From contig NZ_JAMKOJ010000008.1 in NCBI RefSeq assembly GCF_023700755.1, positions 111,226 to 175,225 on the forward strand: a stretch of DNA of 64,000 bases, in the 5' to 3' direction. Positions 34,905-43,433 of this stretch are shown here, in pieces. This DNA is from Allorhizobium sonneratiae (GTDB taxonomy: Bacteria > Pseudomonadota > Alphaproteobacteria > Rhizobiales > Rhizobiaceae). Position numbers and translations under genes: made by a program. Position 1 is the first letter of the stretch; each line of letters begins with the position of its first letter. The notes beneath the pieces are model-generated. The model was not told the origin of the DNA, ran no database searches, and saw nothing but the letters and a program-made list of their open reading frames with translations.

Positions 34905-35978
34905 ATGTTGCAGCAGAAAATTCCCGCCACCGTGATCACCGGTTTTCTCGGTGCGGGCAAGACGACGATCATCCGCAACATGCTGATGCATGCAGGCGGC
35001 AAGAAAATCGCGCTGATCATCAATGAATTCGGCGATCTCGGCGTCGATGGCGAGGTGCTGAAGGGCTGCGGCGCGGACAATTGCAGCGAGGACGACATTA
35101 TCGAACTGACCAATGGCTGCATCTGCTGCACCGTTGCCGATGATTTCGTGCCGACCATGCAGAAGCTTTTGGAACGCGAGGTCAGGCCCGACCATATCGT
35201 CATCGAAACCTCGGGTCTTGCTTTGCCGCAGCCGTTGGTCGCCGCCTTCAACTGGCCGGATATCCGCACCCGCGTCACCGTCGATGGCGTGGTGACGGTG
35301 GTCGATAGTGCCGCCGTTGCCGCCGGACGCTTTGCCGACGATCATGACCGGCTGGATGCACAGCGGGCAGACGATGACAGTCTCGATCACGAAAGCCCGA
35401 TCGAGGAACTGTTCGAGGATCAGTTGACCTGCGCCGATCTGATTGTGCTCAACAAGACCGACCTTCTCGATGGCGAGGGGCTTGCCCGCGTCAGGACCGA
35501 GGTGACCGGACGCATTGCCCGCAAACCGGCTTTGATCGAGGCCAGAAATGGCGAGGTTCCGGCCATGGTGCTTCTCGGCCTCGGTGCAGGCTCTGAGGCC
35601 GATATCGTCAACCGCAAGAGCCATCATGAGCTGGAACATGAGGCCCTGCATGACAGCGGGGAGCCGCATGAGCATCATCACGACCATGACGAGTTTGACA
35701 GTTTCGTCGTTTCGCTGGGGGCCGTCGCCGATCCTGCCGGTTTTGTCGATAAACTGAAAGAGATTGTCGAGGCCCATGACGTGCTGCGGCTGAAGGGCTT
35801 TATCGAGGTGCCGGGCAAGCCGATGCGGCTGGTGGTGCAGGGGGTCGGCAGCCGTATCGACAGCTATTTCGACCGGCCATGGGCGTCAGGCGAAACGCGC
35901 GAAAGCCGTCTGGTGGTGATCGGTCTGCATGATCTCGATCAGGCCGCGATTGCCGATGCCATCGGCAAGGCAGTGTAA
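34905..35978 (+). CDS. cobW: Cobalamin biosynthesis GTPase CobW
   Basis: A 357-residue G3E/COG0523 GTPase thought to supply Co(II) to the CobNST chelatase. P-loop GFLGAGKTT (residues 13-21), the metal motif CICC (72-75) in TNGCICCTVADDF, an NKTD guanine motif, and a His-rich stretch HEPHEHHHDHDEFD-like region near residues 240-260. It is placed directly before cobN, which supports the cobalt role. It overlaps nothing; cobN starts 3 bases after its stop. Confidence 0.95.
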   Translation: MLQQKIPATVITGFLGAGKTTIIRNMLMHAGGKKIALIINEFGDLGVDGEVLKGCGADNCSEDDIIELTNGCICCTVADDFVPTMQKLLEREVRPDHIVIETSGLALPQPLVAAFNWPDIRTRVTVDGVVTVVDSAAVAAGRFADDHDRLDAQRADDDSLDHESPIEELFEDQLTCADLIVLNKTDLLDGEGLARVRTEVTGRIARKPALIEARNGEVPAMVLLGLGAGSEADIVNRKSHHELEHEALHDSGEPHEHHHDHDEFDSFVVSLGAVADPAGFVDKLKEIVEAHDVLRLKGFIEVPGKPMRLVVQGVGSRIDSYFDRPWASGETRESRLVVIGLHDLDQAAIADAIGKAV

Positions 35979-35981
35979 GCC

Positions 35982-38900
35982 ATGCATCTGCTGCTTGCCC
36001 GGCAAGGATCGTTGAGCGATGGAGACGAGGCGATCGATCTCGGCCAGACGCCGGGCGACATCCTGTTTCTCTCCGCCGCCGATACCGAGCTTGCAGCGAT
36101 GGCTTCTGCTCTGGCTGGTCCGGATGTGCGACCACCCATGAAACGCTGGCGGCTTGCCAGCCTGATGAACCTCAAGCATCCGATGTCGGTGGATGCCTAT
36201 ATCGAACGCACTGCCCGCCATGCCCGGCTGATCGTGGTGCGGGCGCTGGGCGGAGCCAGCTATTTTCATCACGCGCTGGAAGCGCTCGCTGCCGCTGCCC
36301 GAAAAAGCGGTTCGCTGATTGCCGTGCTGCCGGGCGATGACAAGCCCGATGCCGGTCTCGATGGCTTCAACACGGTCAGCGAGGAGGATCGTCAGGCGCT
36401 CTGGGCCTATCTTTGCGAAGGCGGCGGCGAAAACAGCACCCGCTTCATCGCCTATGCCGAGGCGCTTCTGACCGGGGCGGAAAAGCCGGCCGGAGCCGAA
36501 CCCTTGCTCAAGGCCGGAATCTGGTGGCCGGCCAAGGGCGTGATTGGCGTCGAGGCGTGGAAGGCGGTGGCACATGATGAGAAACGTCCGATTGCCGCGA
36601 TCGCCTTCTATCGTGCTCTGGTGCAAAGCGGCGAGACCGCGCCCGTCGAGGCGCTGATTGCGGCATTGGCGAAACATGGGCTGGCAGCGCTGCCGGTTTT
36701 TGTCACCAGTCTGAAAGATGCAGTGAGCAGCGAGACTTTGCGGGCGATTTTTGCCCGGGCAAGACCCGAGATCGTGCTGAATGCCACCGGTTTTGCCGTT
36801 TCATCGCCGGGTGAGGATTATTCCGGCACGGTTCTGGACGAAGACGGCGCCATTGTGCTTCAGGTGATTTTTTCCTCCTCCAGCCGAGCCATGTGGCAGG
36901 AGGCCAGTCAGGGGCTCAATCCGCGCGATCTTGCCATGCATGTGGCGCTGCCGGAGGTGGATGGCCGGGTGCTGACGCGCGCGGTGTCGTTCAAATCTGT
37001 TGCCCGTTATGATGCAAAGGTCGAGGCCAATCTGGTTCGGCATGAGCCGGATGAGGGGCGCGTGAATTTTGTCGCAAGCCTTGCCGCCAACTGGGTGCGG
37101 CTGCGACGGAAAAGCGCTGGCGAGCGCCACATCGCGCTGATCGTGGCCAATTACCCGAACCGTGACGGCAGGCTTGGCAATGGCGTCGGGCTCGATACGC
37201 CGGCTGGCACGATGGAAGTGCTGAAAGCGCTGGCCGAATCGGGCTATGATGTTCAAAATCTTCCCAAAGATGGTGATCACCTGATGGCAGCCCTGATGCA
37301 AGGGCCAACCAATGCGGCCATTCAGGGCAGGATTGTTCGCGAACAGATATCCTTAGCCGACTACCGAGAGTTCTTAGCCGGCTTGCCATCTCGGGTGCAG
37401 CAGCAGATCGAGGCTCGATGGGGTGCGGCGGAAAAGGATCCTTTTTTCATCGATGGTGGCTTTGCGCTTCCCTTGATGCGCTTCGGCAAGATCATGATCG
37501 GCATTCAACCGGCGCGTGGCTATCATATCGATCCGAAAGACAGCTATCATTCACCCGACCTCGTGCCGCCGCATGGTTATCTGGCCTTCTATGCTTTTCT
37601 GCGGCAGGTCTTTGCCGTCGATGCGGTCATTCACATGGGCAAGCACGGCAATCTCGAATGGCTGCCGGGCAAGGCTCTGGCGCTATCGGACACCTGTTTT
37701 CCCGAAGCGGTCTTCGGGCCGCTGCCGCATCTTTATCCCTTCATCGTCAATGATCCGGGTGAGGGCACGCAGGCCAAGCGCCGCACAAGTGCGGTGATCA
37801 TCGATCACCTCACCCCGCCGCTCACCCGCGCGGAAAGTTATGGGCCGCTGAAGGATCTCGAAGCGCTGGTTGATGAATATTATCAGGCGCTTGGCCATGA
37901 TCCACGCCGGGTCAGGCTGTTGCAAAAGCAGATTGTCGATCTTGCCGCCGATATCGGGCTTGAGGACGATGCCGGAATTGCGCCCGGTGAGGAAACCGAT
38001 GTCAGGCTGGAAAAACTCGATGCCTATCTCTGCGATCTGAAGGAAATGCAGATCCGCGACGGTCTGCATATTTTCGGCCGTGCGCCGGAAGGGCGGCTTT
38101 TGACCGATCTGACCGTGGCGCTGGCGCGGGTGCCGCGCGGGCAGGGTGAGGGCGGCGATGCCAGCCTGCAGCGGGCGATTGCGGAAGATTGCCTTGGAAA
38201 AAGCGCGTTCGATCCGCTCGATTGCCGCTTTTCCGATCCCTGGACCGGTAAGAGGCCCGTTCTTCTTGAGGCTGTCAGCAATGATCCCTGGCGCAGTCTC
38301 GGCGACACGGTTGAGCGCATCGAAGTGCTGGCGGCCAGTTTTGTCTCCGGCGAGGTGCCATGCCCGCAAGACTGGCCGAGAACGCAGGCCGTGTTGCAGG
38401 AAATCGAGACCCGGCTGAAACCCTCCGTAATCCGCTCCGGTCCCGGTGAAATCACAGGATTGCTTAAAGGCTTGGATGGGCGTTTCGTGCCGCCCGGCCC
38501 ATCGGGCGCGCCGACACGCGGACGGCCCGATGTGTTGCCGACGGGGCGCAATTTCTATTCGCTCGACAGCCGCGCCGTGCCGACCCCTGCCGCTTATGCG
38601 CTGGGGCAAAAATCCGCAGAGCTTCTGATTGCCCGTTATGTGCAGGATCATGGCGACTGGCCGACCGCCTTCGGATTGACCGCCTGGGGCACGTCGAACA
38701 TGCGCACCGGCGGCGACGACATCGCCCAGGCGCTCGCGCTGATCGGTGTCAAGCCGCTGTGGGACAATGCATCGCGCCGGGTGACAGGCTTCGAGATTGT
38801 GCCGATGGCAAAGCTTGGCCGTCCAAGAGTGGATGTCACCTTGCGCATTTCCGGCTTTTTCCGCGATGCCTTTCCCGATCAGATTGCGCTGTTCGACAAG

Positions 38901-39728
38901 GCGGTGCGCGCCGTCGGAGCGCTGGAGGAGGATGAGGGCGACAATCCGGTTGCCGCACGCATGCGGGCCGAAACGGCGCGCATGGTGAAGGACGGTTTGA
39001 GTGAGGCCGAGGCGCAGCGCAAGGCCGGATACCGCGTCTTCGGTTCCAAACCCGGCGCTTACGGCGCGGGGCTTCAGGCGCTGATCGATGAAAAATTATG
39101 GGACAATCGCACTGATCTTGCCGAGGCCTATCTCGTCTGGGGCAGCTATGCCTATGGGGCGGGCGAGGAGGGCAAGGCCGAGCGCCGCCTCTTCGAGGAG
39201 CGGCTGAGCGGGCTGGAAGCCGTCATCCAGAATCAGGACAATCGCGAACACGATCTTCTCGACAGCGATGATTATTACCAGTTCGAGGGCGGCATGACGG
39301 CGGCGGTGGAAAGCCTGTCGGGAAAACGTCCCGGCGTCTATCACAACGATCATTCCCGCCCGGAAAGACCGGTGATCCGCTCGCTCGAAGAGGAAATCGG
39401 CCGGGTGGTGCGCGCCCGCGTCGTCAATCCGAAATGGATCGAGGGCGTGATGCGCCATGGCTACAAGGGTGCCTTCGAGATTGCCGCCACGGTGGATTAT
39501 CTCTTCGCCTTCGCCGCCACCACAGGCGCGGTCAGGCCGCCGCATTTCGAGGCAGTCTATCGCGCTTTCGTGCTGGATGACCGGGTGCGCACTTTCATGG
39601 CCGAGAAAAATCCGCCTGCGCTTTCCGAAATGGCCGCCCGGTTGATGGAGGCCATAGAGCGTGGGCTCTGGACGCCCCGCAGCAATTCGGCGAAATATGA
39701 TTTGACAGACCTTGTCGCTGCCAATTGA
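35982..39728 (+). CDS. cobN: Cobaltochelatase subunit CobN
   Basis: A 1248-residue large subunit of the ATP-dependent aerobic cobaltochelatase (CobN-CobS-CobT) that inserts cobalt into hydrogenobyrinic acid a,c-diamide. Typical CobN/BchH segments include MGKHGNLEWLPGKALALSD, TARGRNFYSLD-type PTGRNFYSLDSRAVPTPAA, and LTAWGTSNMRTGGDDIAQALALIG. The length is near the usual ~1270. The partner genes cobS and cobT are not in the window. Confidence 0.97.
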   Translation: MHLLLARQGSLSDGDEAIDLGQTPGDILFLSAADTELAAMASALAGPDVRPPMKRWRLASLMNLKHPMSVDAYIERTARHARLIVVRALGGASYFHHALEALAAAARKSGSLIAVLPGDDKPDAGLDGFNTVSEEDRQALWAYLCEGGGENSTRFIAYAEALLTGAEKPAGAEPLLKAGIWWPAKGVIGVEAWKAVAHDEKRPIAAIAFYRALVQSGETAPVEALIAALAKHGLAALPVFVTSLKDAVSSETLRAIFARARPEIVLNATGFAVSSPGEDYSGTVLDEDGAIVLQVIFSSSSRAMWQEASQGLNPRDLAMHVALPEVDGRVLTRAVSFKSVARYDAKVEANLVRHEPDEGRVNFVASLAANWVRLRRKSAGERHIALIVANYPNRDGRLGNGVGLDTPAGTMEVLKALAESGYDVQNLPKDGDHLMAALMQGPTNAAIQGRIVREQISLADYREFLAGLPSRVQQQIEARWGAAEKDPFFIDGGFALPLMRFGKIMIGIQPARGYHIDPKDSYHSPDLVPPHGYLAFYAFLRQVFAVDAVIHMGKHGNLEWLPGKALALSDTCFPEAVFGPLPHLYPFIVNDPGEGTQAKRRTSAVIIDHLTPPLTRAESYGPLKDLEALVDEYYQALGHDPRRVRLLQKQIVDLAADIGLEDDAGIAPGEETDVRLEKLDAYLCDLKEMQIRDGLHIFGRAPEGRLLTDLTVALARVPRGQGEGGDASLQRAIAEDCLGKSAFDPLDCRFSDPWTGKRPVLLEAVSNDPWRSLGDTVERIEVLAASFVSGEVPCPQDWPRTQAVLQEIETRLKPSVIRSGPGEITGLLKGLDGRFVPPGPSGAPTRGRPDVLPTGRNFYSLDSRAVPTPAAYALGQKSAELLIARYVQDHGDWPTAFGLTAWGTSNMRTGGDDIAQALALIGVKPLWDNASRRVTGFEIVPMAKLGRPRVDVTLRISGFFRDAFPDQIALFDKAVRAVGALEEDEGDNPVAARMRAETARMVKDGLSEAEAQRKAGYRVFGSKPGAYGAGLQALIDEKLWDNRTDLAEAYLVWGSYAYGAGEEGKAERRLFEERLSGLEAVIQNQDNREHDLLDSDDYYQFEGGMTAAVESLSGKRPGVYHNDHSRPERPVIRSLEEEIGRVVRARVVNPKWIEGVMRHGYKGAFEIAATVDYLFAFAATTGAVRPPHFEAVYRAFVLDDRVRTFMAEKNPPALSEMAARLMEAIERGLWTPRSNSAKYDLTDLVAAN

Positions 39729-39740
39729 CCGGAAGATATT

Positions 39741-40373
39741 ATGACAGAAGAGATGACACCCACCACGCCCGAAGACCTTGCTCGCCACGCGGAAAAGATG
39801 GCGAAGAAAAAAGCCGCGCGCGACAAGATCATGGCGACCAAGACCGGCGAAAAGGGCCTGATCATCGTGCATACCGGCAAGGGCAAGGGCAAATCCTCCG
39901 CGGCGTTCGGCATGATTTTCCGCCACATCGCCCATGGCCGCAAATGCGCCGTGGTGCAGTTCATCAAGGGGGCGATGTCCACCGGCGAGCGTGATCTGAT
40001 CCTGGCGCGTTTTTCTGATCTGTGTGCTTTTCACACTATGGGCGAAGGTTTTACCTGGGAAACGCAGGACAAGGCCCGCGACACCGAAATGGCCCGCGCC
40101 GCCTGGGAAAAGGCCAAGGCGTTGATCCGCGATCCTTCCCATCACATGGTGCTGCTGGATGAGATCAACATCGCCATCCGCTATGATTATATTCCGCTGG
40201 ATGAGGTGCTGGATTTTCTCGCCACCGAAAAGCCGCCTATGACCCATGTGGTGCTGACGGGTCGCAATGCGCGGGACGAGCTGATAGAAATGGCTGATCT
40301 GGTGACGGAGATGGAACTGGTCAAACATCCCTTCCGCTCCGGCATCAAGGCGCAGATTGGAGTGGAATATTGA
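39741..40373 (+). CDS. cobO: Cob(I)alamin adenosyltransferase
   Basis: A 210-residue CobA/CobO-type enzyme that moves the adenosyl group of ATP to Co(I) of cobyrinic acid a,c-diamide. The P-loop is HTGKGKGKSSAAFG, and VVQFIKGA, LLDEINIAIRYDYI and LTGRNA are family motifs. It follows cobN by 12 bases, and its stop overlaps the next ATG. Confidence 0.96.
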   Translation: MTEEMTPTTPEDLARHAEKMAKKKAARDKIMATKTGEKGLIIVHTGKGKGKSSAAFGMIFRHIAHGRKCAVVQFIKGAMSTGERDLILARFSDLCAFHTMGEGFTWETQDKARDTEMARAAWEKAKALIRDPSHHMVLLDEINIAIRYDYIPLDEVLDFLATEKPPMTHVVLTGRNARDELIEMADLVTEMELVKHPFRSGIKAQIGVEY

Positions 40374-40798
40374 TGGCGCAGAACTGGGCTTTCTGGGCGT
40401 TTCTCTCGGCCTGTTTTGCCGCTTTGACCGCGATTTTCGGCAAGATCGGCGTGGCGGGGGTGAATTCGGACCTCGCCACCCTGATCCGCACCGTCGTCAT
40501 TCTTGCCGTGATTGCAGCCATCGTCTTTGCCTTAGGGCAATGGCAGCCGCTCTCTTCCATTGGCGCAAAGACCTGGCTTTTCCTTGTCCTGTCGGGTCTG
40601 GCGACCGGGGCCTCCTGGCTTGCCTATTACCGGGCGCTGAAGCTGGGGGAGGCCTCGCAGGTAGCGCCGGTGGACAAGCTTTCCGTGGTCATGGTGGCGA
40701 TTTTCGGCGTGGTTTTTCTCGGCGAAACGCTCTCGGCCATTCACTGGCTCGCCATCGGCATGATTGCTGCGGGCGCGGTCATGCTGGCGGTGTTTTGA
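40373..40798 (+). CDS. Half-size EamA-family transporter
   Basis: A 141-residue membrane protein equal to one EamA repeat (about five helices, with DKLSVVMVAIFGVVFLGE near the end). Such half-size members of the drug/metabolite-transporter superfamily work as dimers. ATG at 40373 overlaps the cobO stop by one base. It ends the cobP-cobO operon, which hints at, but does not show, a transport role linked to cobalt or corrinoids. Its last 58 bases overlap the end of the opposing dipeptidase gene. Confidence 0.8.
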   Translation: MAQNWAFWAFLSACFAALTAIFGKIGVAGVNSDLATLIRTVVILAVIAAIVFALGQWQPLSSIGAKTWLFLVLSGLATGASWLAYYRALKLGEASQVAPVDKLSVVMVAIFGVVFLGETLSAIHWLAIGMIAAGAVMLAVF

Positions 40799-42039
40799 GC
40801 GGATGGATCTCCGGTTTTTGCCTGCGCTGCCTGCCAGACGCGCAGAAAATTCTCGCTATAGACATCAATAATGCGTTCTGACGGCCATCCGGCGTCGAGC
40901 ATGGCCTCAGTCAGTTTCGGCAGATCCGCGCCGCTTGTCATGCCGGTCGGTATGCTGGAAATGCCGCCATCGAAATCGCTGCCGAAGGTAAGATGTTTCC
41001 ATGGATCGTCGGTGATTCCCATGCCGTCGATCAGTTCCGCCAGTTTCTCGTAATAGCGGATGACAAAAACCAGATCGGCATCCCGGTCCGGTTTGCCGTT
41101 TGCAAGCGTCGCATGCTTGAGAAAATAGGGCGAGAGGATCACGCTGATCGTGCCGCCGGTCTCGACGATGGCGCGAATGGCCGCGTCGTTCAGGCCCCGG
41201 TCGAGATGGCGCGAGGCGCTGGTTTGCGTGCCTGCCGTTATGCTGCGGGATGCGGCATGGGAGGCAAAGACCGGAACGCCGCGTTTCAATGCGATGGCTG
41301 CCGTGTCGAGAATGCCTTGACTGGAGGTGTGCGAGACATCGATCAGCAGACCGGCCTCCATGGCGGTTTCGACGAAATGTCTGCCATAAGCTGATAGCCC
41401 GCCACCGGCGATCTTGCGCCAGGGATTGGTCGGCGCATAACCGGCTTCAGAAATATCGGTGGTGCAGAAATGGTTGAGGGTGAGATAGGCGGCACCGTCT
41501 TTTGCAATGTCCGTGAGGCGCTTCAGCCGCAAGTCCTGCGTTGCCTTGCCGGTTGCGCCCAGCACATGCGCCCCTTCGACGGAAAGAATGGCAGAGCGCA
41601 GTCCTTCTGCCTTGGCCTGCCGGACGGCGGCGGGCGTGGCGGTAAGCCGCATGCGTCCGCTGCTTGTTTCAACGATCTGTCGGACATAGGCGGCATGATC
41701 GAGCCAGTTTTTCCAAGGATCGAAAAACGGGTCGGAAAACAGGTTTTCCCACAAGGCATGGGCGCTGAAACAGGCCCCGCCATAGCCGCCTGCAATGAAA
41801 TCCGGGCCGCTGACATGGTCGCAGAGCGGTTTGTTGATCCCTTTCGGCGTGATCGCCTTGATCAGGGCGATGGCAGGCGATGTGCGCGTCGCCTTCCAGT
41901 CACCTTTCCAGAAGTCGTAACCACTGACCCGCGCAAGATAAAGCGAATCGAGATGCGTATCGATCGGGTATGCCATCTCATGGATGGTCTTGTGAGGTTC
42001 AGGATAAAGGCTGCGACAGGCGGAAACAGAAAGAACCAT
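40741..42039 (-). CDS. Membrane dipeptidase (peptidase M19)
   Basis: A 432-residue zinc dipeptidase of the renal-dipeptidase family. Metal and catalytic motifs are in order: DTHLDSLYL, SVEGAHVLG, NHFCTTDISEAGY, IDVSHTSSQGILD, ASHAASRSI and FGSDFDGG. ATG at 42039 is chosen because AGGAAAG lies upstream; the frame runs back to 42099. The N-terminus has a short hydrophobic start but no clear signal peptide. It converges with and overlaps the EamA gene by 58 bases. Confidence 0.9.
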   Translation of the reverse strand: MVLSVSACRSLYPEPHKTIHEMAYPIDTHLDSLYLARVSGYDFWKGDWKATRTSPAIALIKAITPKGINKPLCDHVSGPDFIAGGYGGACFSAHALWENLFSDPFFDPWKNWLDHAAYVRQIVETSSGRMRLTATPAAVRQAKAEGLRSAILSVEGAHVLGATGKATQDLRLKRLTDIAKDGAAYLTLNHFCTTDISEAGYAPTNPWRKIAGGGLSAYGRHFVETAMEAGLLIDVSHTSSQGILDTAAIALKRGVPVFASHAASRSITAGTQTSASRHLDRGLNDAAIRAIVETGGTISVILSPYFLKHATLANGKPDRDADLVFVIRYYEKLAELIDGMGITDDPWKHLTFGSDFDGGISSIPTGMTSGADLPKLTEAMLDAGWPSERIIDVYSENFLRVWQAAQAKTGDPSAQNTASMTAPAAIMPMASQ

Positions 42040-42148
42040 GGAACAAATCTTTCCTGAATTTTGACGCTGAAATCTGTCTTGAGAGACTGTCTGGTTCAAT
42101 CTGAACCTGGCACACTCTCACCAATTATTTTTGAAACATGATTTTGAG

Positions 42149-42177
42149 CGTCCTCGTTTCACTCCGATCGGATTATG
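42149..42177. repeat. 29-bp dispersed repeat, copy 2
   Basis: Matches 16161-16189 at 28 of 29 bases; the one difference turns the core into the perfect palindrome TCCGATCGGA. Confidence 0.75.
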
Positions 42178-42193
42178 CGCTGACGTTTTTCTT

Positions 42194-42243
42194 CCGCATC
42201 TGCGGATGGAAAACCGCTACGCAGGTTTCACGGAACGATGCTC
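42194..42243. repeat. Dispersed palindromic element related to the ilvD array
   Basis: Shares the order CCGCAT-n-CGGATGGAAAACCG ... TTTCACGGAA.GATGCTC with the element at 63854-63901 and, in reverse complement, with each unit of the 22294-22674 array. A diverged single copy. Confidence 0.6.
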
Positions 42244-42373
42244 AAGCGCTGCATTGCGAAATGTGAATGGTTAAAAGCAAAAATCACGCCAGTTTATGGC
42301 ATGGTTGTGCGGCGACGGCCTGTAGAAAGACGTCGGCTTATCTGGTCTTCTATCCCGCAAATATGACAGGGGC

Positions 42374-43159
42374 TTACACGCCAATCCAGACGCGCAGCGG
42401 ATTTGTCGGGTCGAGCAGCAGTTTTCCGGCAAGGCAGACGCAGGTGACGATCAGCAGTGGTTTGATCAGCTTTGCCCCGTTTTTCATCGCCAGTCTGGAG
42501 CCGGTCTGGGCGCCGAGAAACTGGCCGATCCCCATGACGATACCGAGTTTCCATAAAATCACGCCATTGAAAACGAAGATCAGGAACGCACCGATATTGG
42601 AGCCGAAATTCAAGAGCTTGGTATGGGCGGTCGCTTTCAGCATGCCGGAACCGGCCATGGCGACGAAGGAGAGCATGTAAAACGAGCCTGCTCCTGGGCC
42701 AAAAATGCCATCATACATCCCGACCAGCGGTGCAAAGGTGAGGCCAAAAACGAAGGGTGAAATCCGCTGATGGCTGTCGACATCCGACATGTTCGGTTTG
42801 ACGGCGAAATAGACGGCAATGGCGATGAGAAGCAGTGGCATAAATGCTTTGAGCACATCGCCCGGCACGAAGGTGGTGATGCTGGCGCCGATCATGCTGC
42901 CCAAAAGCGCCATGGCGGCCATGGGCAATTGTTTCTTCAGGTTCACATGGCCCTTGCGGGCATAGGCAATCGTTGCCGAGGCTGAGCCGAACATGCCTTG
43001 CAGCTTGTTGGTGCCGAGCGATTCCAGCGGTGGAATACCGGCAATCAGCAAAGCGGGAATGGTGATCAACCCGCCGCCACCGGCGATGGAATCGATAAAA
43101 CCGGCTGTAAAAGCTGCAAAAAACAGGAACAGGAATGTCTGGAAGGCAATATCGGTCAT
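42374..43159 (-). CDS. TSUP-family permease (TauE/SafE type)
   Basis: A 261-residue membrane protein with about eight helices in two repeats, typical of TSUP transporters that export sulfite or organosulfonates or import other anions. Repeat motifs: GFIDSIAGGGGLITIPALL and GMYDGIFGPGAGSFYML. The substrate is not known; being next to cbiX it could be linked to cobalt, but there is no direct sign. It diverges from cbiX. Confidence 0.88.
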   Translation of the reverse strand: MTDIAFQTFLFLFFAAFTAGFIDSIAGGGGLITIPALLIAGIPPLESLGTNKLQGMFGSASATIAYARKGHVNLKKQLPMAAMALLGSMIGASITTFVPGDVLKAFMPLLLIAIAVYFAVKPNMSDVDSHQRISPFVFGLTFAPLVGMYDGIFGPGAGSFYMLSFVAMAGSGMLKATAHTKLLNFGSNIGAFLIFVFNGVILWKLGIVMGIGQFLGAQTGSRLAMKNGAKLIKPLLIVTCVCLAGKLLLDPTNPLRVWIGV

Positions 43160-43433
43160 TTATAGAAATCCGTAAGGGAAGTAGGCTTTTGTTCATGGCA
43201 TTCGCATTGCTTTTTCGCAAGCCTGTCGATTCCGGTTTGACCGGGCAAGCCCCCTTCGCTAAATGAAAGACAGATGTGCGACGGCGCCTGTTCGACAGGC
43301 TGCGGTCCGGTGCGGCTGACTCAATCCGAGGGCCAAGTCCGGAGCTGTCCAAATGCCATGGAAATGCTTGCCTTCGGCAAGGGTCCGGCGCTTCGTACAT
43401 ATCGATTGAACGAAGCAGAAGGGCCTTGAGCAC

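Larger units (their letters stand above)
42040..42373. other. Intergenic region with two dispersed repeats
   Basis: 334 bases between the dipeptidase start and the TSUP permease stop. It holds the 29-bp repeat (42149-42177) and a palindromic element (42194-42243), listed separately. The rest, including the dipeptidase promoter, has no feature I can name. Confidence 0.6.

Noticed and set aside
34905..35978. That this GTPase is the zinc chaperone and 4469-5674 the CobW
   Set aside because: The gene here is inside the riboswitch-controlled cob operon before cobN, while the other has a Zur-type site and lies next to znuA. The opposite naming fits the context worse.
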